Below, in pieces: positions 18,212-26,586 of a stretch of DNA of 64,000 bases. The notes under the pieces were generated by a model. The model worked only from the letters and a program-made list of their open reading frames with translations. It was not told the DNA's origin and did not search any database. Numbering within the stretch: position 1 is the first letter of the stretch; each line of letters starts with the position of its first letter. Both the position numbers and the translations under genes were made by a program. The DNA is from Spirosoma utsteinense (GTDB lineage: Bacteria; Bacteroidota; Bacteroidia; Cytophagales; Spirosomataceae), in NCBI RefSeq assembly GCF_014282275.1, contig NZ_VFIA01000001.1, forward strand, positions 124,001 to 188,000, given 5' to 3'.

Positions 18212-19159
18212 ATGATTTCACTCGACACCATCCAGCAGGCCCACGACCGAATCCGGCCCCATATTCATCGTACAGCTGTTCTGACAAACCGGACGATTAA
18301 TGAAAAAGCCAATGCCAGTTTGTATTTCAAATGTGAAAACTTTCAGAAAATCGGGGCCTTCAAGGCACGGGGTGGTTTGAACGCCGTTTTGCAGGTGGCT
18401 GCTAACCGGGAGGGAACAGCCATAACGACCCATTCGTCGGGTAACCACGCGCAGGCAGTTGCTTTTGCGGCCCGGCAGGTAGGTATGCCCGCTTATATTG
18501 TTATGCCCCGTACCGCTCCCGAGGTTAAGAAAGCGGCCGTTCGGGGCTATGGAGCTGAGGTCATCGAGTGTGAGCCAACGCTCGAAGCCCGTGAAGCCGG
18601 GGTACGGGCGGTGATCGAGCGCACCGGGGCTGTACTGGTTCACCCGTTTGACGACGATCGTGTTATTGCCGGACAGGCCACGTCGGCCAAAGAACTGATC
18701 GAAGATTTCGGCCAGGAGTCTGGGTTCGACCTGATACTGGCTCCTGTTGGCGGGGGTGGCCTGCTGAGCGGTACAGCCCTGATCACGCATTACCTGTCGC
18801 CGGCTACCCGGGTTATTGCCGGGGAGCCGGCAGGAGCGGCCGATGCCATACTGTCTTTCCGGAGCGGGCGCGTGGAGAAAGCGCCTTTTATCGACACCAT
18901 CGCCGATGGGCTCATGACCTCGCTCAGCGACCGGACGCTGGGTATCATCCGAACGCACGTGACCGATATACTGACCGTATCGGACGAAGAGATCATTGCG
19001 GCTATGCGGCTGATCTGGGAGCGGATGAAAATCATTATAGAGCCGTCCTGTGCTGTGCCGCTGGCAGTGGTGCTGAAACACCCCGACCAGTTTGCCAACC
19101 AGAAAATTGGTATCATCCTGACCGGTGGCAACGTCGATCTGGGGAAACTTCCGTTCTGA
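18212..19159 (+). CDS. PLP-dependent threonine/serine dehydratase or serine racemase
   Basis: 315 residues of the fold-II PLP family. The Schiff-base lysine is K51 in IGAFKARGGLNA; THSSGNHAQAVA is the asparagine/phosphate loop and APVGGGGLLSGT the glycine-rich phosphate-binding loop. At this length there is no C-terminal ACT regulatory domain, so it is the catabolic/racemase type rather than IlvA. It is the first gene of a closely spaced plus-strand run (12 bp to the GNAT gene). Dehydratase and racemase activities cannot be separated from sequence by eye. Confidence 0.9.
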   Translation: MISLDTIQQAHDRIRPHIHRTAVLTNRTINEKANASLYFKCENFQKIGAFKARGGLNAVLQVAANREGTAITTHSSGNHAQAVAFAARQVGMPAYIVMPRTAPEVKKAAVRGYGAEVIECEPTLEAREAGVRAVIERTGAVLVHPFDDDRVIAGQATSAKELIEDFGQESGFDLILAPVGGGGLLSGTALITHYLSPATRVIAGEPAGAADAILSFRSGRVEKAPFIDTIADGLMTSLSDRTLGIIRTHVTDILTVSDEEIIAAMRLIWERMKIIIEPSCAVPLAVVLKHPDQFANQKIGIILTGGNVDLGKLPF

Positions 19160-19171
19160 TACATACTACCC

Positions 19172-19597
19172 ATGATCACTATTCAGCCGATTACGCCGGT
19201 ACAGACCTACCCGCTTCGTCATGCCGTACTTTGGCCCGACAAACCGCTCGACTACGTAAAAATCGATACTGACGACGAAGGCCATCATTATGGTGCGTTC
19301 CGGGAAGATGAGCTGGTGGCGGTCATTTCCCTGTTCGTCGATCAGAGAGACACCAGGCCGACAGAGGCACGTTTTCGGAAATTTGCCACGCGCTCCGATT
19401 GTCAGCGGACGGGGATCGGCACCCGCCTGCTCAGCCACGTCATAGCAGAAGCCCGCCGGATGAACGCCACCCGGCTCTGGTGCGACGCACGGCTCGATGC
19501 CGCCGATTTCTACAAACGGTTTGGCATGGAGCCCGTTAGCGAGGTATTCTATAAAGGGCCGATACCGTATGCCAAATTTTCGTTAACCTTGACCTGA
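19172..19597 (+). CDS. GNAT-family N-acetyltransferase
   Basis: 141 residues. The acetyl-CoA pyrophosphate loop is seen in FATRSDCQRTGIGTRLLSHV (Q-R-x-G-x-G), followed by the expected ARRMNATRLWCDARLDAADFYKRFGM region ending in a Y/F-G-M segment. Transfers an acetyl group from acetyl-CoA to an amine; the acceptor is unknown. It sits 12 bp after the dehydratase gene, so it is probably co-transcribed. Confidence 0.85.
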   Translation: MITIQPITPVQTYPLRHAVLWPDKPLDYVKIDTDDEGHHYGAFREDELVAVISLFVDQRDTRPTEARFRKFATRSDCQRTGIGTRLLSHVIAEARRMNATRLWCDARLDAADFYKRFGMEPVSEVFYKGPIPYAKFSLTLT

Positions 19598-19616
19598 AAC
19601 TAAACCGTTGAAGCGT

Positions 19617-20009
19617 ATGAACTCTTTTCTGTATGCGGGTCTGCTAATCAGCCTGCTGAGTATGGCCTCCGTCGTTCAGTCGAACGCCCAAACGCAGCCC
19701 GCAACGGCTGTTCCGGTGGTATCTGCTGATTCGGCCAACCTGAATGACTATTCCGGTACCTACACGTTCCCATCGGGCAGCCCGATCCAGAAGTTTACGG
19801 TCTCTGCCGACAAAGGCGAATTATACGGCGAAGCCGACACCTTTGGTAAAAACAAGCTTGTTAAACAGGCTAAGACGGACACGTATCAGTCGACCAGTTC
19901 GTATGGCTCAATCATTACGTTTGTGCGGGATACAGCCAAAAAGACAGTGACGGGGCTTACCCTGGCCGCACAGGGTTCCGAATTAGTAGCTAATAAGGAG
20001 AATCCGTAA
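19617..20009 (+). CDS. small secreted beta-rich protein (DUF3471-like)
   Basis: 131 residues from ATG 19617; a TTG three codons earlier (19608) is possible. Signal peptide MNSFLYAGLLISLLSMAS ending near SNAQ. The mature part, with LNDYSGTYTF, ELYGEADTF and an alternating strand pattern, resembles the DUF3471-type beta-barrel found after beta-lactamase-like domains, but stands alone here. No catalytic motif. Ten to twenty bp after the GNAT gene. Confidence 0.65.
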   Translation: MNSFLYAGLLISLLSMASVVQSNAQTQPATAVPVVSADSANLNDYSGTYTFPSGSPIQKFTVSADKGELYGEADTFGKNKLVKQAKTDTYQSTSSYGSIITFVRDTAKKTVTGLTLAAQGSELVANKENP

Positions 20010-20105
20010 CCTGATCCTGTAAATAATGGTTATTGTAGCATGGACGACTGCGTAACAGCTGAATTCAATTTACAATACCCATTTTTTTATAGATCATACT
20101 CAACA

Positions 20106-21413
20106 ATGAAAACGAAACCAATAGTAGTCGTCGCTCTGATCGCGATGATGGCGGCCTGTGGGCCGAAAAAAGAAGAAGGACAGACAGGGACGACCGTAGC
20201 GACAACCAGTGAAGCGGTAAATCTGCCAGCTCCGTACACGACAAAATCATCCGTTCGGTACAGTAATGTCGTAGGCTGGAGCGAGGGTAAGACGCCCCAG
20301 GCCCCCGAGGGGTTTACGGTAACTGAATATGCCCGGGATCTGACCAGCCCGCGTTGGATGTATGCTGCTCCTAACGGCGATGTTTTCGTCGCTGAAGCCA
20401 ATACGGAACCTAAAACCGTCAAGAAAAAGGTAGTTTCGGCGGTATCGGGTCAAAATAAATCACAACCTTCCGGCGAAAGTGCCAATCGGATCACCCTGTT
20501 GCGTGACACCAACAAAGATGGTAAGCCGGATGTGCGGGAAACGTTTATTACAGGGCTTAATCAGCCTTTTGGCATGCTGGTGCTGGGTAATAGCTTCTAT
20601 GCGGCCAATACCGATGGGTTGATGCAATACCCCTACCAGGCGGGGCAGACGAAGATCACGGCCCCCGGTAAAAAAATACTTGAACTGCCCGCAGGTGGCT
20701 ACAATAACCACTGGACACGTAATTTGCTGGCTGGTCCCGACGGTAAGAAAATTTATATATCGGTAGGGTCGGGGAGTAACGTCGGCGAAAATGGAATGGA
20801 AAACGAAGTACGCCGGGCCAATATCCTCGAAGTCAATCCCGATGGTACCGGAGAACGCGTCTACGCCAGTGGGTTGCGTAACCCCGTGGGTATGGATTGG
20901 CAACCTACCACGAATACGCTGTATGCCGCCGTTAACGAACGCGACGAACTGGGCGACGACCTGGTGCCGGATTACCTGACGAGTGTAAAAGAAGGCGCTT
21001 TTTACGGGTGGCCCTATGCGTATTTTGGTCAGCATGAAGACCCTCGCCGGAAAGGTGAGCGTCTGGATCTCGTTAAAAAGACGGTCACGCCCGACGTTCC
21101 CCTGGGATCACATACAGCCTCGCTGGGTCTGGCTTTCTACGACGGAACCGCGTTCCCGGCTAAATACCGCAACGGAGCATTTATTGGTCAGCATGGTTCA
21201 TGGAACCGTTCCGAGTTCTCGGGTTATAAAGTAGTCTTCGTCCCATTTGAAAACGGGAAGCCCGGCAAACCTGAGGATTTCCTGACAGGTTTTGTGGCGG
21301 GTAAAGACAAAGATGTATATGGTCGGCCGGTGGGCGTAACGGTTCTGCCTGATGGCTCGATGCTGGTAGCCGACGATGCGGCCGGGCGTATCTGGCGGAT
21401 TGCAGCCAACTAA
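20106..21413 (+). CDS. PQQ-type soluble sugar dehydrogenase (L-sorbosone dehydrogenase family), lipoprotein
   Basis: 436 residues from ATG 20106, which yields a lipoprotein signal (VVALIAMMAAC, Cys about residue 17); the longer frame from 20040 has no signal. The body is a six-bladed beta-propeller of the GDH/sorbosone dehydrogenase type: SPRWMYAAPNGDVFVAEANT, ASGLRNPVGMDWQP, VNERDELGDDLVPDYL, GAFYGWPYAY. It would oxidise sugars or aldoses with PQQ at the periplasmic side of the envelope; PQQ biosynthesis genes are not in the window. Ends before a 26-bp hairpin shared with a convergent gene. Confidence 0.9.
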   Translation: MKTKPIVVVALIAMMAACGPKKEEGQTGTTVATTSEAVNLPAPYTTKSSVRYSNVVGWSEGKTPQAPEGFTVTEYARDLTSPRWMYAAPNGDVFVAEANTEPKTVKKKVVSAVSGQNKSQPSGESANRITLLRDTNKDGKPDVRETFITGLNQPFGMLVLGNSFYAANTDGLMQYPYQAGQTKITAPGKKILELPAGGYNNHWTRNLLAGPDGKKIYISVGSGSNVGENGMENEVRRANILEVNPDGTGERVYASGLRNPVGMDWQPTTNTLYAAVNERDELGDDLVPDYLTSVKEGAFYGWPYAYFGQHEDPRRKGERLDLVKKTVTPDVPLGSHTASLGLAFYDGTAFPAKYRNGAFIGQHGSWNRSEFSGYKVVFVPFENGKPGKPEDFLTGFVAGKDKDVYGRPVGVTVLPDGSMLVADDAAGRIWRIAAN

Positions 21414-21420
21414 CATAAGG

Positions 21421-21493
21421 AGTTGAAACGAGCGATGGTCACGATGAAGAAGGGTTAAGCCTCTCTCCATCGTGACCATCGCTCGTTTCAACT
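21421..21493. terminator. 26-bp perfect inverted repeat between convergent genes
   Basis: 21421-21446 is the exact reverse complement of 21468-21493, with a 21-nt loop. It fills nearly the whole gap between the sorbosone dehydrogenase stop (21413) and the stop of the convergent anti-sigma gene (21499). Probable bidirectional terminator. Confidence 0.7.
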
Positions 21494-21498
21494 AACGC

Positions 21499-23271
21499 TT
21501 AAAACTGGTAGAATAGGCGGGCACGCAGCCCGGCTGATTTACCCTGCTGCCAATGAAAGTCTCGTGTAGCCGCAATAGCCAGCATCGGTCCTGCCTGCGC
21601 AACCCAGTGCCGATGGTGCCATTCGATCCCGGCTCCCAGCGTAAAGCTGTTGAGTAGCGCAACGGGTCGGGAAATCAAACCGGTAGTTTCTGCGAAGCCA
21701 AGGAATGGCTCGAAGTGGGTGAACGCGATCATTTCTCTGCTTTGTAAATTGAGCGTAGTACCAATGGAAGGCAATACGCTAAGCGTCTTGCTGACCGGAA
21801 TCCGGTAACCCAGTGTCAAGGGTACCTGTAACCGTTCTGTATGCGTGCTAATGTCCTTGATGTTCTTAATAGGCCTTCGGTCGAGAACAGACGCGAAATC
21901 ACGTCTGAAGTCCCGACGGTTGTCGTGGTTGAACTCAATTTCGTTGCGGAAGGTACCGCCTTCATAGCGGGCCATCCCCAGGCCTGCCCCCAGGGTAAAG
22001 TGACTGCCAATGAGCAGTTCACCCCGAATGTCGCCACTCAGGACCGCTTTTGTGACTTCCATACCGGCACCCAGCCGAAAGCCAAGCGCTACCTTGCTGG
22101 CTGGCTGACTTTCCGGCTCGACCCTGGTTACGGTTGGTGCTATGCCACTTACTACAGCGGTTCGGGCAGGCCGCATACGCCTGGCCCGAACAGCCAGCGC
22201 CCGGTCCCAGTCTACCCGTCCCATCGTTACCGGCCGGCTCGTTGTAAGTTCATACGTAGCTGCTGGCAGGCCCGTTGTGGCGTCTGACGGGACTTCCGGT
22301 GCTGGTTCGTCCGTTGCCCTGTTGGGGTTAGTGGTTGTACCGCTGGTAACTTGTCCATCCAGATTCAGGTCAGAACCAGCCGTCGGCCCCCGTTTTCTAC
22401 GACTGGCTACGCCGTCCAGCGGTGTACTTTTGAGTGGTCTGCCCTCTTTTTCATTCAGTCGACGCGCTGAGCGACTTTTACTGACCGGCATACGGCTAGT
22501 CTCGTTCGTTACAGGCTCCGAAGGGGTGGAGAGCTTCCCGGCCTCATCGCTGACCGTTTCGGCCGTTTCTGACCGGCGGTTTGGTACACGTGCCACGTCG
22601 GGTTTAGCTGCCGGTTCGGTCGCCGTATTTTCTTTATCAGGTAATTCTGTGCTGGCTACGTCTGTATCCTGATCGGGTCGTGTTGATCGGGTAGCCCTTT
22701 TCTGTTGTTGGTCAGCTAGTGACCGGTTCTGCTCAGGAACGGGCATGTCGCGCTCGTCGCGCCTGTTCAGGGATCGCTCACCTGCCGCTGTTTGGGGTAA
22801 ACGGTCGGGCACCGTTACATACCGCGTCACATAGACTGTATCGGGTTGGTTGGGTGTATTCTGGCTGCGGCTAGCCGACTCCTTGAGAGGCCCGGCTACT
22901 GCTTCCGGCTGGCCATTCGTTGCCTGGCTCCCTGGAAAAGGAAGAGCGTCGGGTGACGTTGGGAGAGGCTGCGTCGTTTGTGGCCGGGTCAGCTGACTAA
23001 CCGTCTGCCGCAACTGCGCGATCTGTGACCGCTGCCATACCGCCACACTGATCAACACCACTGTACTAACGGCGGCTGCGGCCATCAGCCACGGCTGAGT
23101 CGACCAGGCGCTACCTGAAAACGGCTGGTGAGCCGTGGGCGAGCTAGACGATGGGGGCGGGGTTGCCTGCTGAAGCGAAGCCTGCATGCGTGCCCAGTCT
23201 TTCTCGCTGAAATCTGGCCGGATACTTTCCAGTTTCCGCCGGATACTATCGCTAAATCGGTCAGTTTTCAT
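21499..23271 (-). CDS. putative dual-membrane anti-sigma factor with outer-membrane barrel domain
   Basis: 590 residues from the ATG at 23271 (earlier in-frame starts lie inside the sigma gene). Residues 1-60 are charged and cytoplasmic-looking; one membrane helix at about 61-79 (WLMAAAAVSTVVLISVAVW); a short coiled coil; then about 300 residues rich in Pro, Ser, Thr, Arg and Glu; finally about 200 residues of beta-strands (GFRLGAGMEVTKAVLSGD to the end GLRARLFYQF) resembling an outer-membrane barrel. It overlaps the ECF sigma gene by 11 bp, implying translational coupling. Dual membrane-spanning anti-sigma factors of this plan have been described in Bacteroides; this assignment is by architecture. 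Confidence 0.75.
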   Translation of the reverse strand: MKTDRFSDSIRRKLESIRPDFSEKDWARMQASLQQATPPPSSSSPTAHQPFSGSAWSTQPWLMAAAAVSTVVLISVAVWQRSQIAQLRQTVSQLTRPQTTQPLPTSPDALPFPGSQATNGQPEAVAGPLKESASRSQNTPNQPDTVYVTRYVTVPDRLPQTAAGERSLNRRDERDMPVPEQNRSLADQQQKRATRSTRPDQDTDVASTELPDKENTATEPAAKPDVARVPNRRSETAETVSDEAGKLSTPSEPVTNETSRMPVSKSRSARRLNEKEGRPLKSTPLDGVASRRKRGPTAGSDLNLDGQVTSGTTTNPNRATDEPAPEVPSDATTGLPAATYELTTSRPVTMGRVDWDRALAVRARRMRPARTAVVSGIAPTVTRVEPESQPASKVALGFRLGAGMEVTKAVLSGDIRGELLIGSHFTLGAGLGMARYEGGTFRNEIEFNHDNRRDFRRDFASVLDRRPIKNIKDISTHTERLQVPLTLGYRIPVSKTLSVLPSIGTTLNLQSREMIAFTHFEPFLGFAETTGLISRPVALLNSFTLGAGIEWHHRHWVAQAGPMLAIAATRDFHWQQGKSAGLRARLFYQF

Positions 23272-23869
23272 AATGTTGGATAGGAGCGGCTGAGCCGGTT
23301 TGAGGATGGAGCGGATACGCCTGTTTGATGAGTACCTGTAACTTCTGCCGGGCGCGGGCAAAGTTAGAGCGAACGGTGGCTTCGTTGTGTTCGAGCAGGC
23401 CCGCTATTTCGTGCAGGCTGTAGCCATCCACCACATGCATCATAAATACCGTTCGGAAGGTGGGAGTCAGTTGTTGAACCAGCGCGAGGATTTCTTCGGC
23501 AGCCATTTTATCGACGATGTCATCGTTAAAGGCAACCTGTTCGCCCGCATCCAGACTGGCATGCTGATCGAACCGGCTGTTTCGACGGTAGTGGCTAATG
23601 GCTGTATTGACCAGGATCGTGCGTAACCAGGCTTTGAAGGGTAACGATTCATCGTACTTTTCCATATGCTGAAAAGCCTTCAGAAACCCCTCATTCAGCA
23701 CATCTTCGGCTTCTTCGACACTGGACGTGTAGCGCAGGCAAATACTTTTAGCATAGCCAAAAAACTGCTTGAACAATGTCCGTTGCGCACGTGGATCATT
23801 GACACGACAAGCCCTTATGATGCTCGGGAGATCATTGTCGGTGAAGGTAGACGTCTTTTTGAAGAACAA
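23261..23869 (-). CDS. ECF-type RNA polymerase sigma factor
   Basis: 202 residues. Region 2 is seen at about 25-95 (AEDVLNEGFLKAFQHMEKYD, then FKAWLRTILVNTAISHYRR) and region 4 at about 130-185 (TFRTVFMMHVVDGYSLHEIA, then ATVRSNFARARQKL). It starts a two-gene unit with the membrane-bound anti-sigma protein that follows with an 11-bp overlap. It would direct a small envelope-related regulon released by a signal sensed by its partner. No clear promoter motif was found upstream; TTAGTTTG (23963-23970, minus) is one mismatch from -7 but lacks a -33. Confidence 0.93.
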   Translation of the reverse strand: MFFKKTSTFTDNDLPSIIRACRVNDPRAQRTLFKQFFGYAKSICLRYTSSVEEAEDVLNEGFLKAFQHMEKYDESLPFKAWLRTILVNTAISHYRRNSRFDQHASLDAGEQVAFNDDIVDKMAAEEILALVQQLTPTFRTVFMMHVVDGYSLHEIAGLLEHNEATVRSNFARARQKLQVLIKQAYPLHPQTGSAAPIQHYEN

Positions 23870-24050
23870 GGTTCAGTCAGATTTATAGGATCGCCTATAG
23901 GATAAAGCCCGTGATATAAAGGTAGTACGCATAAGAGCCGGGTAGTGTTGCACGAGGGTTTACAAACTAAATTATTTGCCGTTGCCACGTTTGCCGGATC
24001 CTGGACGTATGGTCGAAAAACGGATGTATAAGCGCCGTTTATAGCGTGTG

Positions 24051-24773
24051 ATGAATGTACTGTTATTAGGTGATGAACACAGCTGTGGATATGGGTTGCC
24101 AGGACGGCAACTTAGTTATGCGGGCCATTTTATAAAACACTTATGCCGTACGGGCCGATCTGTTACAGTTGACGCGTATGCCCATCTAACCGTATGGGAG
24201 ACAGCCGCCCTGCTGGCCCGACTACCCTTAAGCCGCTATGACCTGATCGTGCTGCAACTGGGTCCTGATCTGATGGCCCGGAAGTATCTGGGTGCCGGGC
24301 TATCCCACAACGGTATGGCAACAAGACCGTCAATCCTGAAAGGACCCGGGTTGAGTCGCAACCTTGGGCGTACGGTGCAGCTACACCGGATCAAACAGAC
24401 GGTCCGCACACTTGCAGACATCGCACTTTCAGTTATGCCCGGACTTGGCGGTCCCCGGGGATTGACAAAATTGTTGGCGATGCTGCGGCCCTTTCGCCAT
24501 AATGTGTTGCTCATGAGCCCATTTCCCCGCCGTACCCTGCTGGGCCAATGGTCAAGCCTTCGCGCTCGTTCGGTGTTGCGGAGAAGAGAGATAAGCCAGA
24601 CGTTCAGTGTGTTCGATACACAGGCCATTGTTGAGCCAAGGGACGAGTATTTTCTAACGGGCGACCCGGATCACCTCAACGCTGTCAGCCATGAGCTTTT
24701 AGGCAGGGCTCTGTTCGACTTCTATCAATCGGCACCTACTATCGTTACTGTCCAGACCACTAACCGAAACTGA
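24051..24773 (+). CDS. SGNH-hydrolase-like protein with altered catalytic blocks
   Basis: 240 residues from ATG 24051 (a GTG one codon earlier is possible). The layout follows SGNH/GDSL esterases: block I is LLLGDEHSCGYGLPG where GDS would be expected, LIVLQLGPDLMARKYLG takes the place of block III, and the D-x-x-H block V is present as DPDHLNAVSHELLG. No signal peptide. Substrate unknown; it may be an inactive or divergent member. Transcribed divergently from the ECF sigma gene. Confidence 0.6.
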   Translation: MNVLLLGDEHSCGYGLPGRQLSYAGHFIKHLCRTGRSVTVDAYAHLTVWETAALLARLPLSRYDLIVLQLGPDLMARKYLGAGLSHNGMATRPSILKGPGLSRNLGRTVQLHRIKQTVRTLADIALSVMPGLGGPRGLTKLLAMLRPFRHNVLLMSPFPRRTLLGQWSSLRARSVLRRREISQTFSVFDTQAIVEPRDEYFLTGDPDHLNAVSHELLGRALFDFYQSAPTIVTVQTTNRN

Positions 24774-24838
24774 CCTTATATCGACTAAATCATTTACTTG
24801 TACCGGTCAAAATTTTTAACTTTTTCAATTGATTTGCC

Positions 24839-25657
24839 ATGAAGAAACAACTTATGATGGGTTTGCTGGCAGCGACTTTGCTGACGGCCTGTGACAAGAA
24901 CAGTACAGTGCAGCCAGACGATCAAACCACGGCTTCGGCGCGGGGTGCTGCAGTCGATGGATTTGGCAAGGGCACTATAATCACCCAGGACAAATTGCCG
25001 CAGACGGTACTCGATTACCTGACCAAAACCTACGCCGGTTACACGTTCGTACAGGGTGTACAGGGAACGGATCGGGCTGGGGCTACATTTTACGCGGTTG
25101 TGATTGAACAGGGCGGGGTTCGGTACCACCTGCATTTCGACGCCAGTGGTGTTCTTCAACCGGGTCGGGGCGGTAAGGGTGGCCCTGGTCATAAAGAAGC
25201 CAATGAAACAACGATTACGCAGGATAAACTGCCACAGACTATTCTGGACTACCTGACCACTACCTATTCGGGGTACACCTTTGGCATGGCCGAGCAAGGG
25301 GCCGATTCGGCAGGAGTCGTGCTGTATTATGAAGTGACGATCACCCAGAACGCTACCATAATTCACCTTAATTTTGACGCAACGGGTAAATTGCTGGAGC
25401 GTAAAGGGGGCAAGGGCGGTCCGGGTGGGCATGGTCCTAAGGGGGCGGCTACCTCCATTACGCAGGATAAGTTACTGCAACCCACACGCGATTACCTGAC
25501 TGCCAATTATGCCGGGTATACCTTCGTGCGGGCTGAACAGGTTACAACCCGCGACGCAGTGACCATCTATGCCGTTTTGATCACGCAGGGCGACACTCCT
25601 TATTTCCTTTTGTTCGATGCCAACGGGGCCTTCGTCAGCGTTCGAACCAAGAAGTAG
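24839..25657 (+). CDS. lipoprotein with three PepSY-like/BLIP-like repeats
   Basis: 272 residues. The lipoprotein signal is MKKQLMMGLLAATLLTAC (Cys18). Three homologous repeats follow at about 48-108, 126-188 and 207-268, each opening with ITQDKL and containing YL-x(3)-Y-x-GYTF and ending in H/F-L-x-FDA-x-G. The repeats are separated by glycine-rich linkers (GGKGGPG twice). The unit resembles the PepSY-like, beta-lactamase-inhibitor-like domain common in secreted Bacteroidota proteins. Function of the family is unclear; a periplasmic inhibitor or binding role is possible. Strong terminator follows. Confidence 0.8.
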   Translation: MKKQLMMGLLAATLLTACDKNSTVQPDDQTTASARGAAVDGFGKGTIITQDKLPQTVLDYLTKTYAGYTFVQGVQGTDRAGATFYAVVIEQGGVRYHLHFDASGVLQPGRGGKGGPGHKEANETTITQDKLPQTILDYLTTTYSGYTFGMAEQGADSAGVVLYYEVTITQNATIIHLNFDATGKLLERKGGKGGPGGHGPKGAATSITQDKLLQPTRDYLTANYAGYTFVRAEQVTTRDAVTIYAVLITQGDTPYFLLFDANGAFVSVRTKK

Positions 25658-25671
25658 GGTAGTAAATAATG

Positions 25672-25717
25672 AACAATGGTCCGACAGCGCAAGCAGTCGG
25701 ACCATTGTTGTTTTTTG
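25672..25717 (+). terminator. intrinsic terminator of the PepSY-like gene
   Basis: 14-bp perfect stem (25672-25685 with 25696-25709), 10-nt loop, followed by G and TTTTTT. Starts 15 bases after the stop; also close to the end of the convergent gene. Confidence 0.85.
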
Positions 25718-25731
25718 TTCTGGGGCCGACC

Positions 25732-26571
25732 TTAGCCCATCACGGCGATCATATCCAGTATTTTTTCGGCTAACCGACGATCACCGCCAAAATGCAGGTA
25801 GGGTAGTGCGTCCAAACGACCAATTCCCTTTGTGAACAGGCGCCAGGCAATTTTTTCATCGATACTAACCGATGCCGTTGGGACTATTTCACGGGACTGA
25901 CCCGTCAATAGCCAGGCATCGAATTGGCGAAGTAACTGCCAGACGCCACCCCCTTCGCCTGAAACGGTAACCTGAACAACGGAACCCGTCGGGGCGGCAG
26001 TATGGCGGTAGGTGTGGGGTAAGGCGCGCATGAACGTATCGAGTAGCGGGTAATGGAAAGGCTGACTCAATAAGTCGCCCGGCCGATCGACCGCCAGCCG
26101 GATCTGTTGCTGGTGGTGCCACCGCTCTGTGTATTCACGGGCTATGTCGAACCAGTTCTCGGACGTTTCGTCACCCGCCCAGCCTACGGAGAAAGTTGCG
26201 GTTTCATGCGGTGGAAGCTGGCAGAATGCTTCGTAAACCTGCCGCCCGCTTTGTTCCAGCAGGTCGATCAGCAGGTTCGGGCTTAAGCGTCTGGTGGCTT
26301 TGACCCACTCTGCATTCAGTTGATTCAAATGGTTCACCAAATCCTGGTAGGATTCGATGACCGGCTTCTCGGGTGACTCATAGCCATCCCGGTTGATGGC
26401 AATCCGGCGAAAGTTTCCGTCCAGCAGGTGAGCCGTAATGTCCTTTACGGACCAGCCCCGGCAAACTGTCGGACGCTGCCAATCAGCGGCCGACAGACTA
26501 CGCAACAACTCGATCAGGCGTTGATCGAGCAACGGGAAAAGCTCCGTCAGGTAAATAGGCGTAGGGAGCAT
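25732..26571 (-). CDS. maleylpyruvate isomerase N-domain (DinB-superfamily) protein
   Basis: 279 residues from ATG 26571 (an upstream TTG at 26580 is possible). The N-terminal four-helix bundle shows CRGWSVKDITAHLLDGNFRR and EYTERWHHQQQIR, whose His and Glu residues match the metal site of the mycothiol-dependent maleylpyruvate isomerase/DinB superfamily. Bacteroidota do not make mycothiol, so the thiol partner, if any, is unknown. It begins 15 bp after the RND pump gene and reads in the same direction, so it is probably the last gene of that operon. Confidence 0.75.
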   Translation of the reverse strand: MLPTPIYLTELFPLLDQRLIELLRSLSAADWQRPTVCRGWSVKDITAHLLDGNFRRIAINRDGYESPEKPVIESYQDLVNHLNQLNAEWVKATRRLSPNLLIDLLEQSGRQVYEAFCQLPPHETATFSVGWAGDETSENWFDIAREYTERWHHQQQIRLAVDRPGDLLSQPFHYPLLDTFMRALPHTYRHTAAPTGSVVQVTVSGEGGGVWQLLRQFDAWLLTGQSREIVPTASVSIDEKIAWRLFTKGIGRLDALPYLHFGGDRRLAEKILDMIAVMG

Positions 26572-26586
26572 GACAGGCAAAGGCTA

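Noticed and set aside
18218-19081. 287-residue minus-strand ORF antisense to the threonine dehydratase gene
   Set aside because: Complementary frame of a clear PLP enzyme; its translation is His/Arg/Gly-rich without any family features.
22142-22672. 176-residue plus-strand ORF inside the anti-sigma gene
   Set aside because: It mirrors the repetitive Pro/Ser/Thr-rich linker; the translation is Ser/Val/Gly low-complexity.
24798-24824. TTG and TAACTTTT as a promoter of the PepSY-like gene
   Set aside because: The spacer is only 16 nt and the -7 box has a mismatch; too far from the consensus spacing.
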